In this document: positions 1-8,467 of the stretch, in pieces
How the letters are laid out: the number at the start of each line of letters is the position of its first letter
Position numbering within the stretch: the stretch's first letter is position 1
Assembly (NCBI RefSeq): GCF_001577265.1
Contig: NZ_CP014517.1
Location: forward strand, 2,037,001 to 2,101,000
Direction: 5' to 3'
DNA length: 64,000 bases
Origin: Variovorax sp. PAMC 28711
Lineage (GTDB): Bacteria; Pseudomonadota; Gammaproteobacteria; Burkholderiales; Burkholderiaceae_C
Translations under genes and position numbers: made by a program
Notes under the pieces: model-generated
The model's input: only the letters and a program-made list of their open reading frames with translations
Told to the model about the DNA's origin: nothing
Database searches by the model: none

Positions 1-44
1 CGAAGACCAGGCTCTCGGTTTTCTGACCGCCACGGAGCGCGCCT

Positions 45-599
45 TCACCAGCCGCCCGAGCCCGGCTCGCCCTTGAACGGCCCGATCACTTCGGGCGTGA
101 TCCAGCCCGCATAGAAGCGGCCCGGTTGCGGCAGCACGTGCACGTCGTCGACCCGGCAGTCGAGCGGCTGCGGGTAGAAGGCGATGTGGTCGCGCAGCGC
201 GGCGAACTCGTCGAACGGCTCCGGGTACGACCACGCAACGCGGTCGAGTCGCTGGCCGTCGGCGACGACCGACCAATAGCCCGCGTCGCCCTTCCACTCG
301 CAGTGCGAGCTGCCATCGGCGGGTACGAGGTGTTCCATGCGGATGTCACTCACGGGCAGATAGAAGGTTGGCGGACTGGCCGTTTCGAGCACGCGCAGCG
401 CGCGCCGCGTGCGGGCGATTTCCACGTCGCCCAAACGCACCACCACCTCGCGCGGATCGGGCGCCAGGCGCGGCGGCCGGGGATAGTCCCACACCGACTC
501 CTGGCCGGCCCGGAGCGCGATGGCGAAGGGCGGTCGTTCGTCGCCGACCCAGCGCCACATGGCACGGGCGCGGGCGACGCGGGCAGGATCGGTGGGCAT
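45..599 (-). CDS. DUF427 domain protein
   Basis: Predicted 184-residue soluble protein of the DUF427 family. The C-terminal half carries the usual family features: an aromatic patch around VAWSYPEPFDEF, an aspartate-rich segment, and a terminal stretch ending in GWITPEVIGPFKG. DUF427 proteins are small and often duplicated in tandem within one chain; no reaction is established. I chose the ATG at 599 rather than a possible start six codons upstream because GGAG lies seven to eight bases before it. The gene runs away from the next gene, whose start is only 42 bp off, so at least one of the two promoters must lie inside the other gene. Function unknown. Confidence 0.85.
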   Translation of the reverse strand: MPTDPARVARARAMWRWVGDERPPFAIALRAGQESVWDYPRPPRLAPDPREVVVRLGDVEIARTRRALRVLETASPPTFYLPVSDIRMEHLVPADGSSHCEWKGDAGYWSVVADGQRLDRVAWSYPEPFDEFAALRDHIAFYPQPLDCRVDDVHVLPQPGRFYAGWITPEVIGPFKGEPGSGGW

Positions 600-640
600 C
601 GACAATCTCCGCAACAAAAACAGCAGTGCATCATGCCCTC

Positions 641-1150
641 ATGACCGATTCCTTGCCCCTTGCAGACATCCCGGAAGACCCCGACGACCTGACGGTCCAG
701 GAACCCCGCCTCTGGCGCGACGCGCTCTGGACGGCGCGCGTCATCAAGAACGAAGACGACGACGGCTGGGCCGTCTCGATGACGCGCCAGGGCGAGGCCG
801 AGCCCGCCCTCACCGGCCCGTGGACCATGGGCCGCGACAAGAAGAACCCCAAGCCGCTCGATGCGCCCGCGTTCCACACGCTGGTGAAGACGGCCTCCGA
901 AGTGCTGCGCCGCCACGAGCAGCAGCTGCACGCGCAGCTCAACAAGCATGTGAACGTCGGCGCCGGATCGGAACGCATCCGCGTGTCACTGCAGATCGTG
1001 CCCGACGAAGACAACCCCTACGCGATGCTCACCGCGCACGACGAGGCGGGCGTGCAGGTCGGCGAAGCGCGCGTGGCGCCGACCTTCAAGCTCACCGGCA
1101 CCAGCGCCGAGAGCTGGATCGAAGCGGGCTACCCGGCCAGGCCGCGCTGA
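641..1150 (+). CDS. Conserved hypothetical protein, 169 aa
   Basis: Soluble protein of 169 residues that I do not recognise as a named family. It starts acidic (several D and E in the first 20 residues), has a central lysine-rich patch around MGRDKKNPKPLD, then an alpha-helical stretch with paired HEQQLHAQLNKH, and ends in what looks like beta structure. There is no signal peptide or membrane segment. It has no strong ribosome binding site before the ATG at 641, and only about 41 bp separate it from the divergent DUF427 gene. Codon use is the same GC-rich pattern as its neighbours, so it looks native. No function is proposed. Confidence 0.75.
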   Translation: MTDSLPLADIPEDPDDLTVQEPRLWRDALWTARVIKNEDDDGWAVSMTRQGEAEPALTGPWTMGRDKKNPKPLDAPAFHTLVKTASEVLRRHEQQLHAQLNKHVNVGAGSERIRVSLQIVPDEDNPYAMLTAHDEAGVQVGEARVAPTFKLTGTSAESWIEAGYPARPR

Positions 1151-1162
1151 GCGGCGCCAGGC

Positions 1163-1606
1163 TCAGCAGTTACCCTTCTTGGCCTGACCGGGCGGGCAGT
1201 GGTAACCGCCATGGCGGTCGCCGCGGCGGTCGTCGTGACGCTCGTGACGGTCATCGCGGTCGTCGCGACGGTCGCGTCGTTCCTGGCGACGCTCTGCGCG
1301 GCGCCAGTCGCCGTCGCGCCATCGCCAGCCGCCATCGGCCTGCACCCATTGGCCCGGCGCATAGGCGTAATCCGGCCGGGCGGCCATCCACCGGCCGCCG
1401 CGCCAGGCGTAGTCGCGGCCCGTCCATTGCCAGCGGCCGGGCACCCACACCTGACCGCCGCGCGGCGGGGGCACGCGCTCGTAGCGCGGCGCCGGAGGCG
1501 CCATCTGCACCAGGCCCGGCACATTGATGTTGACCGAGACCTGCGCCGCGGAGGGCATGGCGGCAGCCGCAAGCAGAGCGGCGAAGACGAACGGAGCGCT
1601 TTTCAT
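1163..1606 (-). CDS. Secreted YXWGXW-type repeat protein with Arg/Asp/His tail
   Basis: A 147-residue exported protein. Residues 1-21 form a signal peptide (Lys near the start, alanine-rich core, cleavage after SAAQ or nearby). The middle contains tryptophan/tyrosine repeats of the YXWGXW kind (VWVPGRWQW, YAWRGGRW, YAPGQWVQ), found in small periplasmic or surface proteins of proteobacteria. The last 45 residues are almost only Arg, Asp and His, ending in HCPPGQAKKGNC. The tail is probably disordered and could bind metal or polyanions, but that is inference. It lies 13 bp after the convergent 169-residue gene. Function unknown. Confidence 0.8.
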   Translation of the reverse strand: MKSAPFVFAALLAAAAMPSAAQVSVNINVPGLVQMAPPAPRYERVPPPRGGQVWVPGRWQWTGRDYAWRGGRWMAARPDYAYAPGQWVQADGGWRWRDGDWRRAERRQERRDRRDDRDDRHERHDDRRGDRHGGYHCPPGQAKKGNC

Positions 1607-1635
1607 TGTGAAAACCCTGAGGTGTGGCAGTGGCG

Positions 1636-1962
1636 TCAGCTTGCCAGTGTCGCGCGCGCCCGTCTGTCAGCGAACAGGGCTTTCCACAGGCTGCGCACAG
1701 CCGCCGGGCGCCGGAGGCTGCGCACGTCGGCGCCGCCCTCCCCGGCCTCGACCACGACCCAGCCCGCGTGCGCGAGCCGGTGGCATTCGCTTTCGGACAA
1801 CGCAACGACCGGCGCCACCACCGTGTCGGCCAGCCAGCGCAACGGCTCGCGCAGCACGACGGTGCCGGCGGCGACCTGCAGCGTGCTGCGCGCGTCGAGC
1901 GGCAGGTGAAGCGCTTCGCCGGGCGCGAGGCGGATGAGGGTCGTGACGGTGCGGGCGGTCAT
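1636..1962 (-). CDS. DUF2917-like small protein
   Basis: A 108-residue protein. Residues 10-75 have the pattern of DUF2917 proteins: LAPGEALHL, a run of short beta strands, then a Trp/Val-rich end (HAGWVVVEA). Such proteins are common beside regulators in Comamonadaceae; their role is not known. The start at 1962 has a good ribosome binding site (AAGGAG, seven bases away). The gene is divergent from the MocR-type regulator at 2133, and a long inverted repeat lies between them, so it is a plausible target of that regulator. Family assignment is by memory of the pattern and only moderately certain. Confidence 0.7.
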   Translation of the reverse strand: MTARTVTTLIRLAPGEALHLPLDARSTLQVAAGTVVLREPLRWLADTVVAPVVALSESECHRLAHAGWVVVEAGEGGADVRSLRRPAAVRSLWKALFADRRARATLAS

Positions 1963-2037
1963 GGAAGACTCCTTGAAAGAAGGCCTTTATCGTCGGCGGC
2001 CCGGCGCCTGAACAACAGGCACAGGCCCATCGCTTGC

Positions 2038-2076
2038 GACCAGAACAGTGCACTGGCGGCGCCGTCTGTTATGGTC
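2038..2076. promoter_or_regulatory. Inverted repeat, candidate MocR operator
   Basis: Arms GACCAGAACAG (2038-2048) and CTGTTATGGTC (2066-2076) match at 10 of 11 positions with a 17-bp spacer. The repeat sits in the divergent gap between the DUF2917-like gene and the MocR regulator. Regulators of this family usually bind paired sites next to their own gene, so it is a natural operator candidate. That is inference. Confidence 0.5.
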
Positions 2077-2132
2077 GTTTTCGCCCGATCTGCATCTGTT
2101 TTCAACCCCGCGAGCGGGCCAGCATCGGCCGC

Positions 2133-3602
2133 ATGCCCATGACGCGCTCCACCGCACCGCCCCCGTTGTACCGCCAGCTCGCCACGCATTACCGTGGCGC
2201 GATCGAGGCCGGCTCGCTGCGGCCCGGCGAACGCATGCCGTCGCTGCGCAGCCTGATGCGGCTGCACGACATCAGCCTGTCCACCGCGCTGCAGATGTGC
2301 CGCACGCTCGAGTCCGACGGCTGGGCCGAGGCGCGTGCCCGCTCGGGCTATTTCGTGCGCCAGCCGCAGCGCCTGCGCATGGCGCCGATGGACGAGCCGC
2401 CCGCCGGCCAGCGCCCCGATCCGGCGCAGTACGTCGGCATCCACGCGCGCGTGTCGGCTTTCGTGTCGCAGCGGCGCGCGGCCGACATCAAGCTCAACTT
2501 CTCGATCGCCCGCGCCGCGCCGGCGCTCTACCCGGCCGAGGCCTTGCGCGCGGGCATGACGCGCGCGCTGCGCCTGCGCCCGGAACTGCTCGCCGGCGTG
2601 CCGCCGCTGCAGGGCGATCCGCACTTTCGCGAGGTGCTGGCCAAGCGTTCGCTGGCGGGCGGCATGACGCTGGCGCCCGAAGAAGTGCTCATCACCAACG
2701 GCTGCATCGAGGCGCTCAACCTCGCGCTGCGCGCGGTCGCGAAGCCGGGCGACACCATCGCGGTCGAGTCGCCGACTTTCTACGGCTTGCTGCAGGTGCT
2801 CGAAAGCCTGGGGCTGCGCGCGCTCGAGATCCCCACCAGTCCGCAAACCGGCCTGTCGATCGAGGCCCTCGAACTCGCCCTCCAGACCTACGACGACATC
2901 CGCGCCGTGGTGGTGATCCCGCACCTGCAGAACCCGCTCGGCAGCGTGATGCCCGACGCGCACAAGGCGCGGCTGGTGCGCCTGTGCGAGCAGCAGCAGA
3001 TCGCGCTGATCGAAGACGACACCTACACCGAGCTGCTCGATGTCGAGACCACGCCGCGCGCGATCAAGTCGTGGGACCGCAGCGGCAACGTGATCCATTG
3101 CGCGTCGATGCACAAGATCCTCGCGCCCGGCATGCGGCTGGGCTGGATAGCGGCGGGCCGCTGGCAGGCGCGCGTCGAGATGTTGAAGTACGCGCAGACG
3201 CGCAACACCGAGGTGCTGTCGCAACTCGGTGCCGGCGGCTTCATGGGCACCGGCGCCTACGACCGCCACTTGCGCCGGCTGCGCTCTGCGCTGCGGGTGC
3301 AGCGGGAGCAAACGGCCGAAGGCATCGCGCGCTACTTCCCTGCGGGCACGCGGCTCAACCTGCCGAACGGCGGGCTGCAGCTGTGGGTCGAATTGCCGGA
3401 CAAGCTCTCGTCGTCCGGCGTGTTCGATGCGGCGCTGGCCCACGGCATCCTGGTGGCGCCGGGGTTCCTGTTCTCGAACTCGCCGCGCTTCGATCACTAC
3501 CTGCGCATCAACTGCGGCTGGCCGTACGACGACGCGATCGACGCCGGCTTGAAGCGCCTCGGGCAGCTGGTCGATTCAGCGCGGCGTGCGGCGCCAGCGT
3601 GA
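2133..3602 (+). CDS. MocR-type GntR regulator with aminotransferase domain
   Basis: About 489 residues, the normal size for MocR/PdxR proteins. Residues 8-75 form a GntR winged helix (PLYRQLATHYRGAIEAG, then RPGERMPSLRSL). The rest is a fold-type I aminotransferase domain with the PLP-binding lysine in SMHKILAPGMRLGW (about residue 328). Proteins of this kind use PLP or an amino-compound adduct as effector and control a neighbouring gene, often a transporter or enzyme. The start at 2133 is chosen because the family begins a few residues before PPLYRQ; ATG 2139 is an alternative. The likely target is the divergent DUF2917-like gene or itself. The effector is unknown. Confidence 0.88.
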   Translation: MPMTRSTAPPPLYRQLATHYRGAIEAGSLRPGERMPSLRSLMRLHDISLSTALQMCRTLESDGWAEARARSGYFVRQPQRLRMAPMDEPPAGQRPDPAQYVGIHARVSAFVSQRRAADIKLNFSIARAAPALYPAEALRAGMTRALRLRPELLAGVPPLQGDPHFREVLAKRSLAGGMTLAPEEVLITNGCIEALNLALRAVAKPGDTIAVESPTFYGLLQVLESLGLRALEIPTSPQTGLSIEALELALQTYDDIRAVVVIPHLQNPLGSVMPDAHKARLVRLCEQQQIALIEDDTYTELLDVETTPRAIKSWDRSGNVIHCASMHKILAPGMRLGWIAAGRWQARVEMLKYAQTRNTEVLSQLGAGGFMGTGAYDRHLRRLRSALRVQREQTAEGIARYFPAGTRLNLPNGGLQLWVELPDKLSSSGVFDAALAHGILVAPGFLFSNSPRFDHYLRINCGWPYDDAIDAGLKRLGQLVDSARRAAPA

Positions 3603-3701
3603 GCGCGCCAGCGCGATCGATTCGGCACAGCCCCACACGATCGCGCCGGCGATCACGCGGGCCACGTGGCCCGTCATCGGCAGATTGAGAACAGCGCGCA
3701 T
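3576..3701 (-). CDS. Possible 41-aa small membrane protein
   Basis: A short reading frame of 41 codons with a hydrophobic stretch (VARVIAGAIVWGCAESIALA) followed by a basic end (RSRWRRTPR), the pattern of a single-span membrane protein with a positive-inside tail. GAGG lies about eight bases before the ATG. Its 3' end overlaps the end of the MocR gene by 27 bp on the opposite strand. Small genes like this are often missed. The rest of the 205-bp gap before the next gene (3702-3807) holds nothing I can identify. It is supported only by the hydrophobic pattern and ribosome binding site. Confidence 0.45.
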   Translation of the reverse strand: MRAVLNLPMTGHVARVIAGAIVWGCAESIALARSRWRRTPR

Positions 3702-3807
3702 CGGAAGGCCTCGAAGGGTGACAGCGGATCGGCCACGGTACGCCCCGAACATGACGGTTTGATGGCAGGTCGCTGGCTATCCTTGGTGGCCGAAACCACC
3801 GATCGCC

Positions 3808-4833
3808 ATGCGCCGCACGAGCCCCGCCGAACTGCCCGAACTGCTGGAACTGCAAGCCCTCGTCGACCTCGCGGGGCCGGCGATGGAACGCCGTGTGCTG
3901 TGCGACGTGGAGGCCGGCGGCGAGCGCTTCGAGGTGCAGGCCTTCCTGCTCGGCAGCACGCGCCGCGACGTGCCCGCGGTCGGCTTCTTCGGCGGCGTGC
4001 ACGGGCTCGAACGCATCGGCGCGCAGGTGACGATCGCCTACCTGCGCAGCATCGTGACGCGGCTGCAGTGGGACGTGACCTTGCAGCACCAGTTGGAAAC
4101 GCTGCGCCTCGTGTTCCTGCCGATCGTCAACCCCGGCGGGCTGTGGCTCGGCACACGCGCCAATCCCCGCGGCGTCGACCTGATGCGCAACGCGCCGGTC
4201 GACGCGCTGGGTCGCGTGCCCTGGCTGCTCGGCGGCCAGCGCATCAGCGCCACGTTGCCGTGGTATCGCGGCGTGGCGGGCGAGGCGATGGAAAGCGAGA
4301 GCCAGGCCCTGTGCGCGCTTGTCGAAGAAGAACTGCTCGGCCGCCCCTTCAGCATCGCGCTCGACTGCCACTCCGGCTTCGGCCTCACCGATCGCCTGTG
4401 GTTTCCTTACGCGCACACACCGCGACCGATGACGCACCTGCCCGAGATGCATGCACTGGGCGAGCTCATCGACATGAACCTGCAGCATCACCCGTATGTG
4501 CTTGAACCGCAGAGCCGCCAGTACATGACGCACGGCGACCTATGGGACCACCTCTACCAAAGCGCCTGCGCGCGGCCCGATGCGCTCTTCCTGCCGCTCA
4601 CGCTGGAGATGGGATCGTGGCTGTGGGTGAAGAAGAATCCGCGCCAGCTCTTCTCGCGCCACGGCATCTTCAACCCAGTGATCGCGCACCGCCAGCAGCG
4701 CGTGTTGCGCCGGCATCTCTGGTGGATGGACTTCATCACGCGCGCCGCCAGCAGCCATGCGCAATGGGTGCCGCACGACGAAGCGCGGCGCCGCCATCAC
4801 GCGCAGGCACTGGCGCGCTGGTACGCCGCATGA
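3808..4833 (+). CDS. M14-family zinc carboxypeptidase
   Basis: A 341-residue protein with M14 peptidase motifs: the zinc pair H65-x-x-E68 in GGVHGLE, an NPGG/NPRGVDLMRN region that binds the substrate C-terminus, a third zinc ligand at H188 in DCHSGFG, and the catalytic glutamate near residue 267 in LTLEMGSW. It has no signal peptide, so it probably acts in the cytoplasm on short peptides or cell-wall fragments; the substrate is not evident. Its stop codon overlaps the ATG of the downstream alpha/beta hydrolase (ATGA), which indicates translational coupling and perhaps a shared pathway. Confidence 0.85.
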   Translation: MRRTSPAELPELLELQALVDLAGPAMERRVLCDVEAGGERFEVQAFLLGSTRRDVPAVGFFGGVHGLERIGAQVTIAYLRSIVTRLQWDVTLQHQLETLRLVFLPIVNPGGLWLGTRANPRGVDLMRNAPVDALGRVPWLLGGQRISATLPWYRGVAGEAMESESQALCALVEEELLGRPFSIALDCHSGFGLTDRLWFPYAHTPRPMTHLPEMHALGELIDMNLQHHPYVLEPQSRQYMTHGDLWDHLYQSACARPDALFLPLTLEMGSWLWVKKNPRQLFSRHGIFNPVIAHRQQRVLRRHLWWMDFITRAASSHAQWVPHDEARRRHHAQALARWYAA

Positions 4834-5585
4834 GCGCTGACCCTTTGCCCTGGGTGCTGCTGCGCGGCCTCACGCGCGAGGCCGGACACTGGGGCGCGTT
4901 GCCGACCCTGCTTTCGGAGCGGCTGCCCGGCGTGCGCGTGCTCACGATCGACCTGCCCGGAGCAGGGGCACGGCACGCCCTGCAGAGCCCGTTGTCGATC
5001 CGCACCGCGATGGAGGATTGCCGCGCGCAACTGCACGCGTTGGGCGTGACGCGTTGCCATCTGCTCGCCATGTCGCTCGGTGCGATGGTCGCCGTCGAAT
5101 GGGCGCACCGACATCCCGAAGAGATCGGCAGCGCGGTGCTGGTCAACACCAGCTTGCGGCCTTTCAGCGCATTCCATCAGCGGCTGCGACCGCGCCACTA
5201 TGCGGCGCTGCTCGGCGTGCTCTGGCCTTGGCGGAACGCGCATTCGCGCGAGGCCACGGTGCTGCGGCTCACGAGCCGCCTCCATGACGCGCGTGCGTCG
5301 CGCGCCCTCATCGACGACTGGGTGGCGTTGCGCGCGCGGCATCCGGTGTCGACGGTCAACGCATTGCGGCAGCTCGTCGCCGCGGCCCGCTACCGCGCCC
5401 CGGCGCAGCCGCCCGCCGTGCCTTTGAAGGTGCTGGTCGGCGCGGGCGACGCGCTGGTCAATCCCCTCTGCTCACACCGCCTGGCCGGGCGATGGCGCCT
5501 GCCGATCGCAGTCCATCCGTCGGCCGGGCACGACCTCGCGCTGGACGATCCGCAGTGGGTCGTGGCGCAGGCCGCACCACGTTGA
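4830..5585 (+). CDS. Alpha/beta hydrolase
   Basis: A 251-residue alpha/beta hydrolase. The nucleophile elbow is AMSLGAM (Ser in an x-S-x-G elbow lacking the usual first Gly), the acid is in GAGDALVN and the histidine in SAGHDLALDD. The N-terminus has the oxyanion segment LLRGLTREAGHW. The family covers esterases, lactonases and amidases, and the substrate cannot be read from the sequence. It starts within the stop codon of the M14 peptidase gene, so the two are one transcription unit. It converges with the trehalase gene, leaving 16 bp between stops. Confidence 0.8.
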   Translation: MSADPLPWVLLRGLTREAGHWGALPTLLSERLPGVRVLTIDLPGAGARHALQSPLSIRTAMEDCRAQLHALGVTRCHLLAMSLGAMVAVEWAHRHPEEIGSAVLVNTSLRPFSAFHQRLRPRHYAALLGVLWPWRNAHSREATVLRLTSRLHDARASRALIDDWVALRARHPVSTVNALRQLVAAARYRAPAQPPAVPLKVLVGAGDALVNPLCSHRLAGRWRLPIAVHPSAGHDLALDDPQWVVAQAAPR

Positions 5586-5601
5586 TTCGCGGCCCGCGCG
5601 T

Positions 5602-7185
5602 TCAGCGGTGCGTCGGCGCCACCGAGTACGCGAAGCAGCCGTGCGCCGTGTGCTCGGGATGCGCCGCGAGCAACGCGCGCGTGACGCCGTTGGTCCAGCC
5701 GAAGCCGTCCTGCAGCGGGTACTCGCCGCCGCCGCCGCCCGACGACGAGGCCTCGTCGTCCTGTCGCAGCGCGTATTTCTCGACCAGCTTGCCCTCTCGC
5801 TCGTAGACCGCGGCGACGGTGGCCAGCCAGCGGTGCGCGATGGTGCGGGCCAGCGCTTCTTCGCCGTGGTCGTGGAAGCCGCGGATCGCCATCCATTGCA
5901 GCGCGGCCCAGCCGTTGGGCTGGTCCCACTGCTGGTCGCTCGTGCGCTCGGTGGTCGAGAAGCCGCCCGGCGCCAGGAGCCGGGCCGACACCGTCTGCGC
6001 AAGCGCGCGGGCGTGCGAGGCTTCGGCCAGCCCCGCGAACAGCGGCGCGACGCAGGCGCCAGTGAGTCCGGCGCGGCGCTTCGCCAGCCGCCAGTCGTGG
6101 TCGAAGAACGCGCCCTGCCCGGCATCCCACAGGTGCGCGATCACGGCCGCCTTGCGCGCCGCGGCCGCCGCACCGAATGCGCACGCAGTGGTCGCATCGC
6201 CTGCGCGCGTGGAGAGTGATGCCACCAGGGTTTCGAGCTTGTAGAGGAAGGCGTTGAGATCGACCGGCACGATGTCGGTGGTGCAGATGCTGGCGAGTGA
6301 GGTGGCATCGCGCGGCACCGGCTCGGCGAGCCAGCGCGTGCTGAAGTCCCAGCCCGATTCGGCCGCGGCGCGCAGATGGCGGTACACCTGCGACGCGTCG
6401 CGCCCGCTGGCCCGGGCCGTCTGCACGTCTTCGAGCCAGGCCTCCTCGCGAGGCGAGTCGCGCTCGTCCCAGTAGCGGTTGAGCAGGCTGCCGTCAGGCA
6501 GGCGCACCACGCGCAGGTCCGCCGTGCCGGGCGCAAGGTCTTCGCTGCCGCGCATCCACCAAGCGTGTTCGCGTCGCAGTTGCGGCAGGGATTGCACGGG
6601 ATCGAGCACCCCAAGCGTGCCGGCCAGCTCCACCATGAACGCGAAGAGCGGCGGCTGCGAACGGCTCAGGTAGTAGGTGCGCGTGCCGTTCGGCACATGG
6701 CCGAAGGTGTCGATGAGGTGCGCAAAATTGCCGACCATGTCGTGCAGCAGCGTCGTTTTGCCGCTGGCCGCCAAGCCCAGCATGGTGAAGTACGAATCCC
6801 AGTAGTACAGCTCACCGAAGCGGCCGCCCGGCACGACGTAGGGATGCGGCACCGGCAGCAGCGAGCCCCGCGGCCGGTGATCGAGGGGCTCGCGCGTGAG
6901 CACGCGCCACAGGTCGTCGATGTGGGCGCACATCGGTTGGCCGGGCACCGACACGTAGTCGCTCGGCGTGGGTCGCAGCACCTCGAAGTGCGCGTCGACG
7001 AACGCCGGCAGGTCGAACCCCGGTTGCCCCACCGCGGCGCGGTAGGCCGCGAGGATCGCATCGGGTTCGCCGCGTGGCGCGCAGTCGACGAAGGTCTTGC
7101 TGTCGGGAAAGACGCGCGCGGCCTGCACCGCTGTGAAGAGTTCGAGGTAACGGTCGCCCGGCGTCAGCGCATCGGGCGCCGGCAT
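5602..7185 (-). CDS. treF: Trehalase (GH37), probably cytoplasmic
   Basis: A 527-residue glycoside hydrolase family 37 enzyme that splits alpha,alpha-trehalose into two glucose molecules. Both family signatures are present: PGGRFGELYYWDSYF near residue 116 and QWDQPNGW near residue 420. A glycine-rich loop (SSGGGGGEYPLQDGFGW) follows, as in TreA/TreF. There is no signal peptide at the chosen start (MPAPDALTPGDRY), which points to the cytoplasmic TreF type rather than periplasmic TreA. It lies 47 bp downstream of the CoA-transferase gene on the same strand and may be read through from the gcdH operon, an odd metabolic partner. The start has no clear ribosome binding site. Confidence 0.9.
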   Translation of the reverse strand: MPAPDALTPGDRYLELFTAVQAARVFPDSKTFVDCAPRGEPDAILAAYRAAVGQPGFDLPAFVDAHFEVLRPTPSDYVSVPGQPMCAHIDDLWRVLTREPLDHRPRGSLLPVPHPYVVPGGRFGELYYWDSYFTMLGLAASGKTTLLHDMVGNFAHLIDTFGHVPNGTRTYYLSRSQPPLFAFMVELAGTLGVLDPVQSLPQLRREHAWWMRGSEDLAPGTADLRVVRLPDGSLLNRYWDERDSPREEAWLEDVQTARASGRDASQVYRHLRAAAESGWDFSTRWLAEPVPRDATSLASICTTDIVPVDLNAFLYKLETLVASLSTRAGDATTACAFGAAAAARKAAVIAHLWDAGQGAFFDHDWRLAKRRAGLTGACVAPLFAGLAEASHARALAQTVSARLLAPGGFSTTERTSDQQWDQPNGWAALQWMAIRGFHDHGEEALARTIAHRWLATVAAVYEREGKLVEKYALRQDDEASSSGGGGGEYPLQDGFGWTNGVTRALLAAHPEHTAHGCFAYSVAPTHR

Positions 7186-7232
7186 GGACGACGCGTCGTG
7201 CGCGCGTTCGGGGTCGCGTGCAGGACCTTCGC

Positions 7233-8465
7233 TCAGAGCACCCCCGCGGCCCGCAGCGCAGCGCGTTGCGCGGCATCGACGCCCAGTTCGGCCAGCACCT
7301 CGTCGGTGTGCTGCCCGAGCGCTGGCGGCGCATGGCGCAACACCGGCGGCGTGGCCGACAGGCGCAGCGGGCTGGCCACGCCAACGATGGTGTCGATGCC
7401 GTCGCCGGCATCGCGCGGCATCGCGACAGCGAGGCCGCGCGCCTTCACCTGTTCGTCGTCGAAGGCCTGGGCGATGTCGTTGATCGGGCCACAGGGCACG
7501 GCCTTGTCTTCGAGCAGCGCGATCCAGTCGGCTGTGCTGCGCGTGCGCGTGACTTCCTGCATGGCAGGGATCAGCGCCTCGCGGTGTTTCACGCGCAAGG
7601 TGTTGGTCGCAAAGCGTTCGTCGACGGCCCACTCGGCGTGGCCGGCCGCTTCGCAGAAGCGCGCGAACTGGCCGTTGTTGCCGATGGCCAGCAGCATCGA
7701 TCCGTCCTGCGTCTGGAAGTCCTGGTAGGGCGCGAGGCTTGGGTGGCTGTTGCCCTGCCGCTCGGGCGCGACGCCCGTGTTGAGGAACGCGCTCGCCTGG
7801 TTCGCGAGGATCGCCATGCCGACATCGAGCAGCGCCATGTCGATGTGCTGGCCCTCGCCGGTGCGGTGTCGCACCTCGAGCGCGGCGAGGATCGCGGTGC
7901 TCGCGTAGACACCGGTGAACAGGTCGGTGAGCGCCACGCCCACGCGCAACGGGCCGCCGCCGGGCGCGTCGTCGGGCCGACCGGTAATGCTCATCATCCC
8001 GCTGGTGGCCTGGATCATGAGGTCGTAGCCGGCGCGCGCGGCGTGCGGACCGTCGTGGCCGAAGCCGGTCACGCTGCAGTAGATGAGGCGCGGGTTGGCG
8101 ACGCGAAGTGCGTCGTAGTCGAGGCCGTATTGCGCGAGCCCGCCGGTCTTGAAGTTCTCCACCACGATGTCGCTCGCAGCGGCCATCTGCTTCAGGAGCG
8201 CCTGGCCTTCGGACGTCGCCATGTCGAGCGTGACCGAGCGCTTGTTGCGGTTGCAGGCGGTGAAGTAGGTCGACTGGTTCGTGTCCTCGCCCTTTGCATC
8301 CTTCAGGAACGGCGGGCCCCAGGTGCGCGTGTCGTCGCCGACGCCGGGGCGCTCGATCTTGACCACGTCGGCGCCGAGGTCCGCGAGGATCTGCGTGCAC
8401 CACGGGCCCGCGAGCACGCGGGACAGATCGAGGACCTTGATGCCGTCCAATGCTGCGTCGGTCAT
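7233..8465 (-). CDS. Class III CoA-transferase (CaiB/BaiF), probable glutarate CoA-transferase
   Basis: A 410-residue family III CoA-transferase. It has the N-terminal LDLSRVLAGPWCTQILADLG signature, the NKRSVTLD motif and the HIDMALLD segment that holds the catalytic aspartate. Family III enzymes move CoA between carboxylic acids through a ping-pong mechanism. The gene begins two bases after the stop of gcdH, so the likely reaction is activation of glutarate with succinyl-CoA as donor, feeding glutaryl-CoA to the dehydrogenase. That substrate is inferred from the neighbour, as in the human SUGCT/GCDH relation. Itaconate or hydroxymethylglutarate are other possible acceptors. Confidence 0.88.
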   Translation of the reverse strand: MTDAALDGIKVLDLSRVLAGPWCTQILADLGADVVKIERPGVGDDTRTWGPPFLKDAKGEDTNQSTYFTACNRNKRSVTLDMATSEGQALLKQMAAASDIVVENFKTGGLAQYGLDYDALRVANPRLIYCSVTGFGHDGPHAARAGYDLMIQATSGMMSITGRPDDAPGGGPLRVGVALTDLFTGVYASTAILAALEVRHRTGEGQHIDMALLDVGMAILANQASAFLNTGVAPERQGNSHPSLAPYQDFQTQDGSMLLAIGNNGQFARFCEAAGHAEWAVDERFATNTLRVKHREALIPAMQEVTRTRSTADWIALLEDKAVPCGPINDIAQAFDDEQVKARGLAVAMPRDAGDGIDTIVGVASPLRLSATPPVLRHAPPALGQHTDEVLAELGVDAAQRAALRAAGVL

Positions 8466-8467
8466 GC

